A stretch of 64,000 nucleotides of DNA, taken from positions 40,001-104,000 of the forward strand of contig QCTG01000001.1 of assembly GCA_003211235.1 (NCBI GenBank), written 5' to 3'. The notes beneath the pieces are model-generated. The model was not told where the DNA came from. It made no database searches and saw only the letters and a program-made list of their open reading frames with translations. The DNA comes from Synechococcus sp. AG-673-B04. GTDB taxonomy: Bacteria; Cyanobacteriota; Cyanobacteriia; PCC-6307; Cyanobiaceae. How positions within the stretch are numbered: the first letter of the stretch is position 1; each line of letters opens with the position of its first letter. Both the position numbers and the translations under genes were made by a program. Shown here piece after piece: positions 18,918 to 27,327 of this stretch.

Positions 18918-20120
18918 ATGCTCAGCCTGTCGATGATCGTGCGCAACGAAGAGGCTCGACTGGCCGCGTGCCTGGACTCAGTGAAGGCCATCGCCGACGA
19001 AATGGTGGTGGTGGACACGGGCTCCACCGACGCCACTGTGGCCGTGGCGACGGCCTCTGGTGCCCGCGTGGAACGGATGGAATGGCCGGGTGATTTCGCC
19101 CCCGCCCGCAACAGCGCCCTGACCTTTCTGAAGGGCGATTGGGTGTTGGTGCTGGATGCCGATGAACAGTTGCGGGCGGAGGTGATCCCCCAGCTGCAGC
19201 AGCTGATGGCGCAGCCAGACGTTCTGGTGATCAATCTGTTGCGACATGAATTGGGAGCCGCCATGGCGCCCTACTCCAGGGTCAGCCGCCTATTCCGTCG
19301 CCATGCCGCTATCCGCTGGAGCCGTCCGTATCACTCGATGATCGACGACAGCGTGAGGGAGCTGCTGACCAGCGAACCCCACTGGCGCGTTGTGGATTAC
19401 CAGGAACCAGCGATCCTTCACGATGGCTACCGCCCTGAGCTGCTGGCAGGCACAGACAAGGCAGAAAGGCTGCGCCTTGCCATGGAGAGCGAGTTGGCCG
19501 CCCACCCTGGAGATCCCTACGCCAGCGCCAAGCTCGGAGGATTGCTGATGAGTGAAGGCAAACACGCGCGGGCGATCCCCCTGTTGCGCAGCGGGCTCGA
19601 GCAGGCGACAGGGCCAGGCAGCGAACGCTATGAACTGCTACTTCATCTCGCACTGGCTCTGACGCCAACGGATCCCGCCAGTGCCGTGGACTGTTATCGG
19701 CAAGCCCTCGCCATCCCGTTGGATCAACGCGTCAGCCTGGGAGCCTGCATCAACCTGGCTGCACGACTATTGCAGCTGGGTCAGCTGGATGAAGCCCTTC
19801 AGCTCACCCAGGCCGCCACCCAGGCCGCTCCTGAAGTGGCGCTTGGCTGGGCCAACCTCGGTTTGATGCAGCGGCAGAAGGGCAACATCGGTGCAGCCCT
19901 TGAGGCCTACAGCCGAGCCATCAATCTCGACCCCCGCAACGCCACCTGCCATCAGAACCACGCCGTTGCACTGCTTCTGGGTGGCGACATTGAAGGGGCC
20001 CGTGACAGTTTCCGCAGCGCCATCCAGCTGTTCAGGGAACAGGGCCGTGACAGGGAAGCCCAGGCCCTGCGCGACAAGGCACAAGGCCTGGTGAAGCTGG
20101 ATGTGGAGCCAATCATTTGA
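18918..20120 (+). CDS. Family 2 glycosyltransferase with C-terminal TPR repeats
   Basis: Residues 1-110 form a GT2 (SunS/WaaE-like) domain: LSMIVRNEEARLAACLDSV, VVDTGSTDATV and the DADEQ metal-binding motif. The remainder is a chain of tetratricopeptide repeats (for example ALGWANLGLMQRQKGNIGAA and LEAYSRAINLDPRNATCHQN). Such proteins may glycosylate proteins or surface polymers; the acceptor is unknown. The 3' end overlaps hemD by four bases. Confidence 0.88.
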   Translation: MLSLSMIVRNEEARLAACLDSVKAIADEMVVVDTGSTDATVAVATASGARVERMEWPGDFAPARNSALTFLKGDWVLVLDADEQLRAEVIPQLQQLMAQPDVLVINLLRHELGAAMAPYSRVSRLFRRHAAIRWSRPYHSMIDDSVRELLTSEPHWRVVDYQEPAILHDGYRPELLAGTDKAERLRLAMESELAAHPGDPYASAKLGGLLMSEGKHARAIPLLRSGLEQATGPGSERYELLLHLALALTPTDPASAVDCYRQALAIPLDQRVSLGACINLAARLLQLGQLDEALQLTQAATQAAPEVALGWANLGLMQRQKGNIGAALEAYSRAINLDPRNATCHQNHAVALLLGGDIEGARDSFRSAIQLFREQGRDREAQALRDKAQGLVKLDVEPII

Positions 20121-20905
20121 GCTCCCCACTGATCAACCGCACCGTGGTCGTGACCCGCGCTGCCAACCAACAGGGAGAAGCAAAAAGACTGCTGGAAGCC
20201 GAGGGTGCCCGCGTGCTGGATCTTCCAGCCCTGGTGATCGGTCCCCCCGATGACTGGGGACCCCTCGACGATGCCCTCGATGAACTGGAGGATTTCCACT
20301 GGCTGGTGTTCTCCAGCGCCAACGGCGTCCAGGCGGTGGAACAACGGCTGCAACGACGCGGCAGCTGCCTGGCGCGCCGGCCGGACAGCCTGAAAATCGC
20401 TGCGGTGGGACGCAAAACAGCAGCATTGCTCGATGGCCTCGGCGCCCCGGCCGATTTCGTGCCTCCCCGGTTTGTAGCCGACAGCCTGATCGAGAACTTT
20501 CCAGTGTCCGGATTCGGGCTGCGCATGCTGCTGCCGCGGGTACAGAGCGGTGGACGCACCCTGCTGGCGGATGTCTTTGCCGAGGCGGGGGTGCGGGTGG
20601 TGGAGGTGGCGGCCTACGAATCCCGCTGCCCAGAGACAATGCCCGAACCCACGGCTGAAGCGATTGCCGCTGAGGACGTTGATGTGATCTGTTTCAGCAG
20701 CGGTAAGACCGCCAGCCATTCCGCCCAGCTATTGCTGCAACGCTTTGGTGAACGGTGGAGCGAACACATCGCCACCGTGAAATTGATCTCGATTGGGCCG
20801 CAGACCAGTCAAAGCTGTTATGAGCACTTCGGTCGAGTCGATGCAGAAGCCGACCCCCATGACCTCGACGGGCTCGTTGCCGCCTGCAGGGACGCCTTCA
20901 GCTGA
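20117..20905 (+). CDS. hemD: Uroporphyrinogen-III synthase
   Basis: Cyclises and inverts ring D of hydroxymethylbilane to give uroporphyrinogen III, the precursor of haem, chlorophyll and bilins. The 262 residues have the VVVTRAANQ start, the VFSSANGVQAV patch of the first lobe, and DVICFSSGKTA plus LISIGPQTSQS of the second. Start TTG 20117 overlaps the preceding stop (TTGA). The 3' end overlaps the convergent lipoprotein gene by eight bases. Confidence 0.88.
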   Translation: MSSPLINRTVVVTRAANQQGEAKRLLEAEGARVLDLPALVIGPPDDWGPLDDALDELEDFHWLVFSSANGVQAVEQRLQRRGSCLARRPDSLKIAAVGRKTAALLDGLGAPADFVPPRFVADSLIENFPVSGFGLRMLLPRVQSGGRTLLADVFAEAGVRVVEVAAYESRCPETMPEPTAEAIAAEDVDVICFSSGKTASHSAQLLLQRFGERWSEHIATVKLISIGPQTSQSCYEHFGRVDAEADPHDLDGLVAACRDAFS

Positions 20906-21446
20906 GACAGATCAAATCCTGGGCTTCACCCTCACGAGCGAGGGCGAGACAACCCTGCTCAACATCGATCGACAGCACAGACCAACCAGTAGGCAACAGC
21001 CGATCACCGTCTGCGACGCAGCGACCATCGGCCCCTTCACAGAGTTCACCACTGCGTCCCTGGGTTTGAACCAAAGCTCGCCGTTGTTGACCCACCCGCA
21101 GAACCCCAGACAAGGTGAGACCGGATGCAGGGTCAAACACTGCATCTGCGGCATCGGAATCGACCTCAACCTGCTCTGAAGAGAGTGGCTGAAAGGGATC
21201 GACCCTGCCACCAGGGGCCGACTGCTGAACGTCCTCAACGGTCGGCAGAGGAATGAAGCCGAGGTCTGGCCGAGGTGGACGCGGCAGCTGTTGAGGTTCC
21301 GAAGGGAGAGATTCCAGAGAGGGCATGCTCACCGGAGGGGGTTCGGGAGAACCACAGGCAACGAGGGCCAGAGGCCCCAGCGTCAATGCCGCAAGTCCGA
21401 CGGCTCGATCAGCCGCCGCTTTCAACGAGATCGCGAAAACGGTCAA
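20898..21446 (-). CDS. Predicted lipoprotein with PilP-like C-terminus
   Basis: A 182-residue protein whose N-terminal hydrophobic stretch ends in a lipobox-like LALVACG, then a Pro-rich linker. The motif GGRVDPFQPL and the following segment (GLTLSGVLRVGQQRRALVQT ... VADGDRLLPTGWSVLSID) resemble PilP, the type IV pilus inner-membrane lipoprotein. No other pilus gene is nearby, so this is a fold-level suggestion. Its start overlaps the end of the SRPBCC gene by 38 bases, making it the third gene of a zds-SRPBCC-lipoprotein operon. Confidence 0.6.
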   Translation of the reverse strand: MTVFAISLKAAADRAVGLAALTLGPLALVACGSPEPPPVSMPSLESLPSEPQQLPRPPRPDLGFIPLPTVEDVQQSAPGGRVDPFQPLSSEQVEVDSDAADAVFDPASGLTLSGVLRVGQQRRALVQTQGRSGELCEGADGRCVADGDRLLPTGWSVLSIDVEQGCLALAREGEAQDLICLS

Positions 21447-21846
21447 GGTTCGCCTGCAACTCCTTGGTGACGATGTTTCCGAGAATGCTGGGTTCCATCA
21501 GTGGTGCCAAGACCCGAGGGAGCTCATAGGAGACGCTGAGCTTGACCACGGTGCGATCGGGCGCCTCTGGATAAAAGCGCACAGCACCTTTGGTCGGCAA
21601 TCCACCAACCGACTCCCAGTGGAGCTGTTGGGCCTCCACCCTCTGGGTGATCCGGGCCTTCCAATGGAAGCGAAACCCCTGAGCCGCGAGAGTCCAGTCA
21701 GTCAGATCAGGGTCATCCAGGGTTTTCACGGACTCGATCCAGCGCATCCATTTCGGCATGGCCTCCAAATCACTCCAAACCTGCCACACACGATCGGCGG
21801 ACGCGCTGACCACGCTGGTGACGGTGTGTTCAAGCAAACGTCCCAT
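21409..21846 (-). CDS. SRPBCC (START/cyclase-like) family protein
   Basis: A 145-residue cytoplasmic protein with the helix-grip fold seen in polyketide cyclases and lipid-binding proteins: the N-terminal EHTVTSVVSASADRVWQVW and DLEAMPKWMRW are typical. Cyanobacterial homologues commonly sit beside zds, as here, where the start touches the zds stop. A role linked to carotenoid or hydrophobic-ligand handling is inference. Confidence 0.82.
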   Translation of the reverse strand: MGRLLEHTVTSVVSASADRVWQVWSDLEAMPKWMRWIESVKTLDDPDLTDWTLAAQGFRFHWKARITQRVEAQQLHWESVGGLPTKGAVRFYPEAPDRTVVKLSVSYELPRVLAPLMEPSILGNIVTKELQANLDRFRDLVESGG

Positions 21847-23318
21847 CAGGCAACCGCCGCATTAGTGGCCAGTTTCACCTGACGCTGGAGGATCTCAGCA
21901 GCAGCAAGGTGGCCGCTCATCGTGGCTCCCTCCATCGAGTCGATGTAGTCCTGGCGGGTGTAACTACCGGCGAGAAAGAAGTTGCTGATAGGAGTGCGCT
22001 GCTCAGGGCGATAGGGCTCCATCCCAGGAGCTTCTCGATAAAGCGACTGAGCGAGTTTCACCACATTGCTCCAAGTGAGCTTGAGGTTGCGGGCGGAGGG
22101 GAACAGTTCCCTCACCTGATTGTCGGTATGGGCAACGATCACATCCGCTTTCTTCGGAATCCAGGGGTCACCGGGTGTTAAGACGCACTGTAAAAGAGAT
22201 CCCTCACCCTCCTTGCGGTAATCCTCCGGACTGGCGAGGGCCAGATCCGCGAAGCAGCTGAAATCAGCGTCGGCCGTGTACAGCAGGTTGTTCAAGCCGG
22301 TGGGAGTGCTCACATCGCGTCGTCTGGCTTCGTTTGCATCCCCCAGTTCGGTGACCCAGCCGTCGTAACGAAGCTGAACGGTCGCCACCGGCACAGCCTG
22401 CAGCTTGTGGATCGCATCGAACTGCGGGAAGCGACGCCAGGCCTTGGGTATCAGCTTTTTAACGCCTGGCACATCGCAAGCGGCCAGGTAAGCATCCGCT
22501 TCAACGCGGATTGCACCATCGGGAGTTTGCAACTGAAGACCCGTGACTTCTGGATTCTCCCCTTCACTGAACTCCACCTGCTTCACCCTGTGGCGGAGGT
22601 GAAGCTTTCCGCCACGCTGCTGGATGTAATCAAGGATCGGCCCCGTGAGCCAGCGATGGGGAGAACCCTTGAGCAGATTGAGCTTGGATGCTTCGGTCTT
22701 GGCCGCGAACATCATGAAGATCGTGAGCATGCAGCGGGCGGAGATTGCCTCGCAATCGATGAAACCGAGGGCGTAGGCAATGGGATTCCACATCCGGCGA
22801 ATGCTTTCCATGCTCCCGCCATGGCCCACAAACCAATCCTGGAAACTGACTGAATCGAGGGCTCGGATGGTTCGCATCGCCCCCTCGTAATCCACAAGCC
22901 CTCGCACAATCGGACTGGTGCCAAGCGCCAGGGCATTGCGAAGTTTGTCGATCCACGAAAGCTGCGGGGTCGTGAAAAAAGCCTTCAGTCCATTGAATGG
23001 AGCACCGATAGGGAAGCGGAAATCGAGTTCACGGAGATCCCCGCCCTTGTTACAGAACAAGTGGGTGTGGTTCTTGGGGAGCAGATTTTCAAAAGCCCCC
23101 ACTTTCTTCATCAGCGCAAAAAGATTGGCGTAATTGAAGAAGAAAACGTGCAACCCCATTTCGATGTGGTTGCCATCCGGGTCTTCCCAGCTTCCGACCT
23201 TACCGCCCATGAAGGTGCGTGCTTCATACAGGTTGACCTCGTGGCCGGCATCCACCAGATCCACTGCAGCGGAGAGGCCGGACAGACCGGAACCGACAAT
23301 CGCGACCCGCACAAACAA
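21846..23318 (-). CDS. zds: Zeta-carotene desaturase (plant/cyanobacterial type)
   Basis: Introduces two double bonds into zeta-carotene to form prolycopene; also called crtQ. The FAD-binding motif is at the N-terminus ([17 protein letters not shown], then [13 protein letters not shown]). [25 protein letters not shown] and the C-terminal [20 protein letters not shown] are typical of the family. At 490 residues it is full length. The start is TTG 23318 or GTG 23312; no ATG is near. It is divergent from the FeS-carrier gene with only 63 bases between them. Confidence 0.93.
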   Translation of the reverse strand: MFVRVAIVGSGLSGLSAAVDLVDAGHEVNLYEARTFMGGKVGSWEDPDGNHIEMGLHVFFFNYANLFALMKKVGAFENLLPKNHTHLFCNKGGDLRELDFRFPIGAPFNGLKAFFTTPQLSWIDKLRNALALGTSPIVRGLVDYEGAMRTIRALDSVSFQDWFVGHGGSMESIRRMWNPIAYALGFIDCEAISARCMLTIFMMFAAKTEASKLNLLKGSPHRWLTGPILDYIQQRGGKLHLRHRVKQVEFSEGENPEVTGLQLQTPDGAIRVEADAYLAACDVPGVKKLIPKAWRRFPQFDAIHKLQAVPVATVQLRYDGWVTELGDANEARRRDVSTPTGLNNLLYTADADFSCFADLALASPEDYRKEGEGSLLQCVLTPGDPWIPKKADVIVAHTDNQVRELFPSARNLKLTWSNVVKLAQSLYREAPGMEPYRPEQRTPISNFFLAGSYTRQDYIDSMEGATMSGHLAAAEILQRQVKLATNAAVA

Positions 23319-23381
23319 TGTGCAACTTGGGCGACTCTATGTATAGGGCTCCATAGACTGAGAGCAGCGCCGGCATCCACG

Positions 23382-23774
23382 ATGACCACTACCCCAGATC
23401 AAGCGCCCGCCCATACCGCCAAAGACGGCAAGGGCATCCTGATCACTGAACCAGCGATGCAACAGCTGGCCAAACTCTGCGGCGAGCAGGGGGAGCATCA
23501 GGTGCTGAGGGTTGGAGTGCGTTCCGGCGGCTGCAGCGGAATGAGCTACACGATGGATTTTGTGCCCGCCTCCGACACCCTCGAAGACGACGAGGCTTAC
23601 GACTACGAATCAGCTGAAGGCAAAGGTTTCCGGGTGATCTGTGATCCCAAGAGCCTTCTGTACATCTACGGAATGCAGTTGGACTTCAGCACGGCCCTGA
23701 TCGGCGGTGGGTTCAATTTCACCAATCCCAACGCCACCCAGACCTGCGGCTGCGGCAGCTCCTTCGCCGTCTGA
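23382..23774 (+). CDS. A-type iron-sulfur carrier (SufA/IscA/ErpA family)
   Basis: Scaffold or carrier that delivers FeS clusters to apo-proteins. In the 130 residues the three cluster cysteines are present: GGCSGMSY (near residue 50) and the terminal TCGCGSSFAV. The N-terminal 18-residue extension (MTTTPDQAPAHTAKDGKG) is typical for marine Synechococcus. The start is ATG 23382. Confidence 0.92.
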   Translation: MTTTPDQAPAHTAKDGKGILITEPAMQQLAKLCGEQGEHQVLRVGVRSGGCSGMSYTMDFVPASDTLEDDEAYDYESAEGKGFRVICDPKSLLYIYGMQLDFSTALIGGGFNFTNPNATQTCGCGSSFAV

Positions 23775-23821
23775 TCCCTGAGGTACCGCATGGGAACCTG
23801 AAGGACGTTTCACGCTCCCCC

Positions 23822-24241
23822 ATGGATTCCAGCCAGGAGAGCCTGTTCGAGCAGGCGATGGATCGCTATCAGGCCGGTGCCAGCGCTGCGGAGATCCTCC
23901 CCGACTTCCTGCGGATCACCGAATCAGCACCGAGGCAATCCGCCGGCTGGACATGCCTGGCTTGGCTTCAACTGCTTTGCGAGCAACCGGAGGAGGCGCT
24001 GCGATCAGCCCGCTTCGCGGTGAAACTCAACCCGCAGGATCCCCAGGCCCGCATCAATCTCAGCCTGGCGCTGCTGGAAACCCAGTCGAAAGGAGTCCGC
24101 GACCACATCCAGGTGGTGCAGCAGGTGCTTGCCATGGCCCCCCAGGTTGCTGAGGATCTCAAGGGATCCCTCGATGACGGTCAGCAGCGGCGACCGGACT
24201 GGGCAGCGCTGGAGAAAGTCAGGGCCTGGCTGACGCTATGA
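23822..24241 (+). CDS. Small tetratricopeptide-repeat protein
   Basis: A 139-residue protein with two to three TPR-like helix pairs (AGWTCLAWLQLLCEQPEEAL, RFAVKLNPQDPQARINLSLAL). It is a cytoplasmic, conserved cyanobacterial hypothetical protein. It lies between the FeS carrier and the LpxB-like gene on the same strand. No partner can be named. Confidence 0.75.
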   Translation: MDSSQESLFEQAMDRYQAGASAAEILPDFLRITESAPRQSAGWTCLAWLQLLCEQPEEALRSARFAVKLNPQDPQARINLSLALLETQSKGVRDHIQVVQQVLAMAPQVAEDLKGSLDDGQQRRPDWAALEKVRAWLTL

Positions 24242-24278
24242 GTCATCCCCGCCGATGAGCCCTAGCTGGATGTGGTAA

Positions 24279-25448
24279 ATGGGAACGATCCTGCTGCTCA
24301 GCAACGGCCATGGGGAGGATCTCTCCGGCGCCCTCCTGGGCCAGGCCCTGATCGATTGCGGCCATACGGTGACGGCCCTGCCCCTGGCTGGCCTGGGCGG
24401 GCCTTATCAACAAGCAGGAATCACCCTCCTGGGGAGCAGCCATGAATTCAGCACCGGCGGCTTGGGCTACACCAGCCTGAGAGGTCGTCTGACCGAACTC
24501 GTTCAGGGACAGATCCTCTACCTCCTACGCAGGCTTCTGCGGCTGCTGCTGTCACGAAAACGCTTTGACCTGATCCTGGTGGTGGGGGATGTGATCCCAG
24601 TGATCGCCGGCTGGTTAAGTCGTCGGCCCGTTGCCACCTATCTGGTGGCTTACTCCAGCCATTACGAGGGAAAGCTGCGTCTGCCTTGGCCCTGCGCTGC
24701 TCTGCTCCGCAGCCATCGCTTTCTCAAGATCTTCAGCCGGGACCAGCTCACAGCGGATGACCTCAGCCAGCAACTCAAACGACCGGTGAACTTTCTGGGG
24801 AATCCATTCATGGATCCTGTGCTGACGGCGACACCAGCGCTACCAGCGGCAGCCCAGCGCATTGGTCTGCTGCCCGGTAGTCGCCGCCCCGAGCTAGACG
24901 CCAACCTGGGCCTGATGCTGCAGCTGTTGACACGACTGCCGCAGCGGAAGGACCTGAGCCTGGATCTGGCTCTGGTCGCCAGCCTCCGGGATGAAGAGCT
25001 GGCAGTGCTAGCGAAGCGGGCGGGTTGGACGTTGCACGCCGGAGTGTTGTTGCAAGAGGGAGCACCAGCGATCCATGTTCATCGCAATGGTTTCCAGGCC
25101 GTTCTTCAAAGCAGCGATCTAGTGCTCGGGATGGCAGGTACGGCAGTGGAACAGGCCGTTGGCTTGTGCCGACCTGTCCTTCAGCTTCCTGGCGGTGGGC
25201 CCCAGTTCACAGCAGCGTTTGCCGAGGCTCAGCGCCGGCTGCTGGGACCGACAGTGTTCTGCGCCCCTGGGGAGGCAAGCAGCATGGAGAATCTCGAGGC
25301 ATCGGCTGCTCTTTGCCTGGATCTACTGCATCGCAGCCGATGGGATGAGGAGCTGAAGCGATGTTGCCGAAAGGAGGCACAACGACGGCTCGGGGATCGG
25401 GGCGGGGGCTTGAGAATGGCAAAAGCCATCAGCGGTCTGCTGCCATGA
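24279..25448 (+). CDS. Lipid-A-disaccharide synthase-related protein (TIGR03492-like)
   Basis: A 389-residue GT-B-fold protein of a cyanobacterial family related to, but distinct from, LpxB. Visible features: the N-terminal ILLLSNGHGEDLSGALLG, VVGDVIPVIAG, the GLLPGSRRPE nucleotide-sugar region, and GMAGTAVEQAVGLCRPVLQLPG in the second domain. The acceptor is unknown. It overlaps the following membrane-protein gene by four bases (ATGA). Confidence 0.85.
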   Translation: MGTILLLSNGHGEDLSGALLGQALIDCGHTVTALPLAGLGGPYQQAGITLLGSSHEFSTGGLGYTSLRGRLTELVQGQILYLLRRLLRLLLSRKRFDLILVVGDVIPVIAGWLSRRPVATYLVAYSSHYEGKLRLPWPCAALLRSHRFLKIFSRDQLTADDLSQQLKRPVNFLGNPFMDPVLTATPALPAAAQRIGLLPGSRRPELDANLGLMLQLLTRLPQRKDLSLDLALVASLRDEELAVLAKRAGWTLHAGVLLQEGAPAIHVHRNGFQAVLQSSDLVLGMAGTAVEQAVGLCRPVLQLPGGGPQFTAAFAEAQRRLLGPTVFCAPGEASSMENLEASAALCLDLLHRSRWDEELKRCCRKEAQRRLGDRGGGLRMAKAISGLLP

Positions 25449-25717
25449 CCTCCCCCCAGGAACCGATGTGGAAGCGTTGGCTGGACCGGCTTCTGATGCT
25501 GAACCTGCTTGCAGTCTTGCTGGGAGCAGGCTTTTTCGGATGGGCCGTTCTGGCCCAGTTACAGGGCCAGCAGGAGCCGATGGATTTGGTTCAGAAGCTT
25601 TGGCAACCACTCTTTGCACCGGCCATCAGCCTTTTGATCATGGCGGCACTGGTGAATGGCGTTCTCAGTTGGTGGAAGCGGCGATTGCAGAAGCCAAATC
25701 TGGAAAACGGAAACTGA
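25445..25717 (+). CDS. Small two-span membrane protein
   Basis: A 90-residue protein with two hydrophobic helices (LLMLNLLAVLLGAGFFGWAV and a second around PAISLLIMAALVNGVLSWW) and a basic tail. ATG 25445 overlaps the previous stop, so it is translationally coupled to the LpxB-like gene. I do not recognise the family. The last 53 bases overlap the convergent epimerase gene. Confidence 0.7.
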   Translation: MTSPQEPMWKRWLDRLLMLNLLAVLLGAGFFGWAVLAQLQGQQEPMDLVQKLWQPLFAPAISLLIMAALVNGVLSWWKRRLQKPNLENGN

Positions 25718-26597
25718 AACCCAGCTCTTCCAAGCGGGATGAGGCCACCTGCTGACCTTCCAAAACAACTTTGGCGCCGTCACCGAGCAAGACCTGCAGC
25801 ACTGGTCCAGGCACAGGCAGCAGGCTCGGGCGCCCAAGACAACGGCCCAATTCCTGGGCAAAGCGCGCCATGGAGACCGGCTCGGGCGCAACGGCATTGA
25901 CCACTCCTGACCATGCCTCATCCTCGAGACCACGCTGAATCAAGCTGCAGAGATCACTGCGGTGAATCCAGCTCATCCACTGCTGCCCCGAGCCGATCGG
26001 ACCACCAAAGCCGGTGCGGAACACCGGAAGCATTTTGCCCAATGCACCACCATCAGCGGCGACAACGATGCCGATGCGAAGGGTGAGCTGACGCGTGGCC
26101 GAGGGAGCCGCAGTGGCCGCGGCCTCCCAACGGCTGCAGAGAGACGCAAGAAAATCCGAACCAGCCGGGCTGGTCTCAACGAAGCGTTGGTCAGGACTTG
26201 TCCCGTAGTAACCGATTGCCGAAGCATTCACCAGGACCGCAGGAGGCGTTGCGCAGGTCATGAGCGCTTCCACCAAAAGGCGGGTGGTTTCCAAACGACT
26301 GTCTTCAAGAACCTTCAGGTGGCTCTCGGTCCAGCGCTTCTCAGCAATGGGCTCTCCCGCCAGGTTCACCACTCCATCAGCGTCGGCCAAAGCATTGATT
26401 AACGGCTCAGTTAACCAACTGGAAGATTGTGATGGGTCAATCTGTATGCAATTAATTCGGCCTTCGTCTCGTTCGCTGTCATACCCCCTGGGGAGACGAC
26501 GACTGACGAGAGAGATCTGATGACCTGCCTGCAGCAACTGAGGAACAAGCTCACGACCGACAAACCCGGTGCAACCCAGTAGCAACAAACGCATCAT
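25665..26597 (-). CDS. TIGR01777-family NAD(P)-dependent sugar-epimerase-like protein
   Basis: An extended SDR fold: MRLLLLGCTGFVGRELVPQLL is the Rossmann motif, followed by VNLAGEPIAEKRW, the family signature, and ASAIGYYG carrying the catalytic Tyr region. The C-terminal DUF1731 part ends LEELGFSFRFPDLASAI. The 310 residues are full length. Family members affect cell division in some bacteria, but substrates are unknown. It is the last core gene before the AT-rich segment. Confidence 0.9.
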   Translation of the reverse strand: MMRLLLLGCTGFVGRELVPQLLQAGHQISLVSRRLPRGYDSERDEGRINCIQIDPSQSSSWLTEPLINALADADGVVNLAGEPIAEKRWTESHLKVLEDSRLETTRLLVEALMTCATPPAVLVNASAIGYYGTSPDQRFVETSPAGSDFLASLCSRWEAAATAAPSATRQLTLRIGIVVAADGGALGKMLPVFRTGFGGPIGSGQQWMSWIHRSDLCSLIQRGLEDEAWSGVVNAVAPEPVSMARFAQELGRCLGRPSLLPVPGPVLQVLLGDGAKVVLEGQQVASSRLEELGFSFRFPDLASAIAASTN

Positions 26598-27327
26598 TCA
26601 AAGCGACGTTAGGCGGCGAGAATAGTTGGTAAACAATCAAAACGTGCCAAGGCAACCCAGCGGTTTTGCCAAGGGACTGTCATCAGAGGATGGACAGTGC
26701 ATGTAAGGCAGTTAGAAGAGATCGACGCTCACACGCGCAGGCGTGACGCATACATACCGAGAAACAATCCGTTTGACCGATAAAACAAAAATACAAGCCA
26801 TCTTGGGCACATAAAACGCATTATTTTATTCACTTTTTATATATTTTACCTCAATACAAAAGATGACGCAACGACAAGAATACGGTACAACCAAATTAAT
26901 TCAATAAAAAAGGAGATGGATTATATGCTTATCATTGCATAGATGATTGGGATATGGCGACAGGAAAACAACTGGGGACAGCGCTGTTAGCACTTCTTGG
27001 AGACAACGGAAACCTTCACGAAGGGGACGGGAATGCATGTTGACGGCTCAGCCCATGCAATGAAACTACGCAGCTGGTGCTACTCACTGATACTTAATCG
27101 AACAAATTCTGAAACTACATCACCAAGAGAAACTTAAACGCCGTTGCCCCGCAAGAGCCATAGGGGAGACATCACATGCAGGCACAATAGTGAGCCCCCC
27201 AAAGTGCAGCAAGTCAACGGCATCAACCATAAGAGACGTTTCCAATTTCTTTAAAGCCGAGAACGAAGCAAGTCAAGGCATTAAGCCGCTGCTAGAACAA
27301 TAGATATAGATCTGTGGCCAAAAATCA
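26598..27327. other. 730-base intergenic region upstream of the GMC oxidoreductase gene
   Basis: AT-rich towards its centre (about 26780-26930). A strong AAGGAG at 26911 is followed only by a five- to eight-codon frame. A 29-codon frame at 26954-27043 has no convincing ribosome-binding site. No RNA family or clear promoter is recognised. Given its length it may hold regulatory sites or decayed DNA. Confidence 0.5.

Noticed and set aside
26954-27043. 29-codon frame in the long gap before the GMC gene
   Set aside because: Starts with ATG but lacks a convincing ribosome-binding site, and I recognise no family; kept only as a remark.
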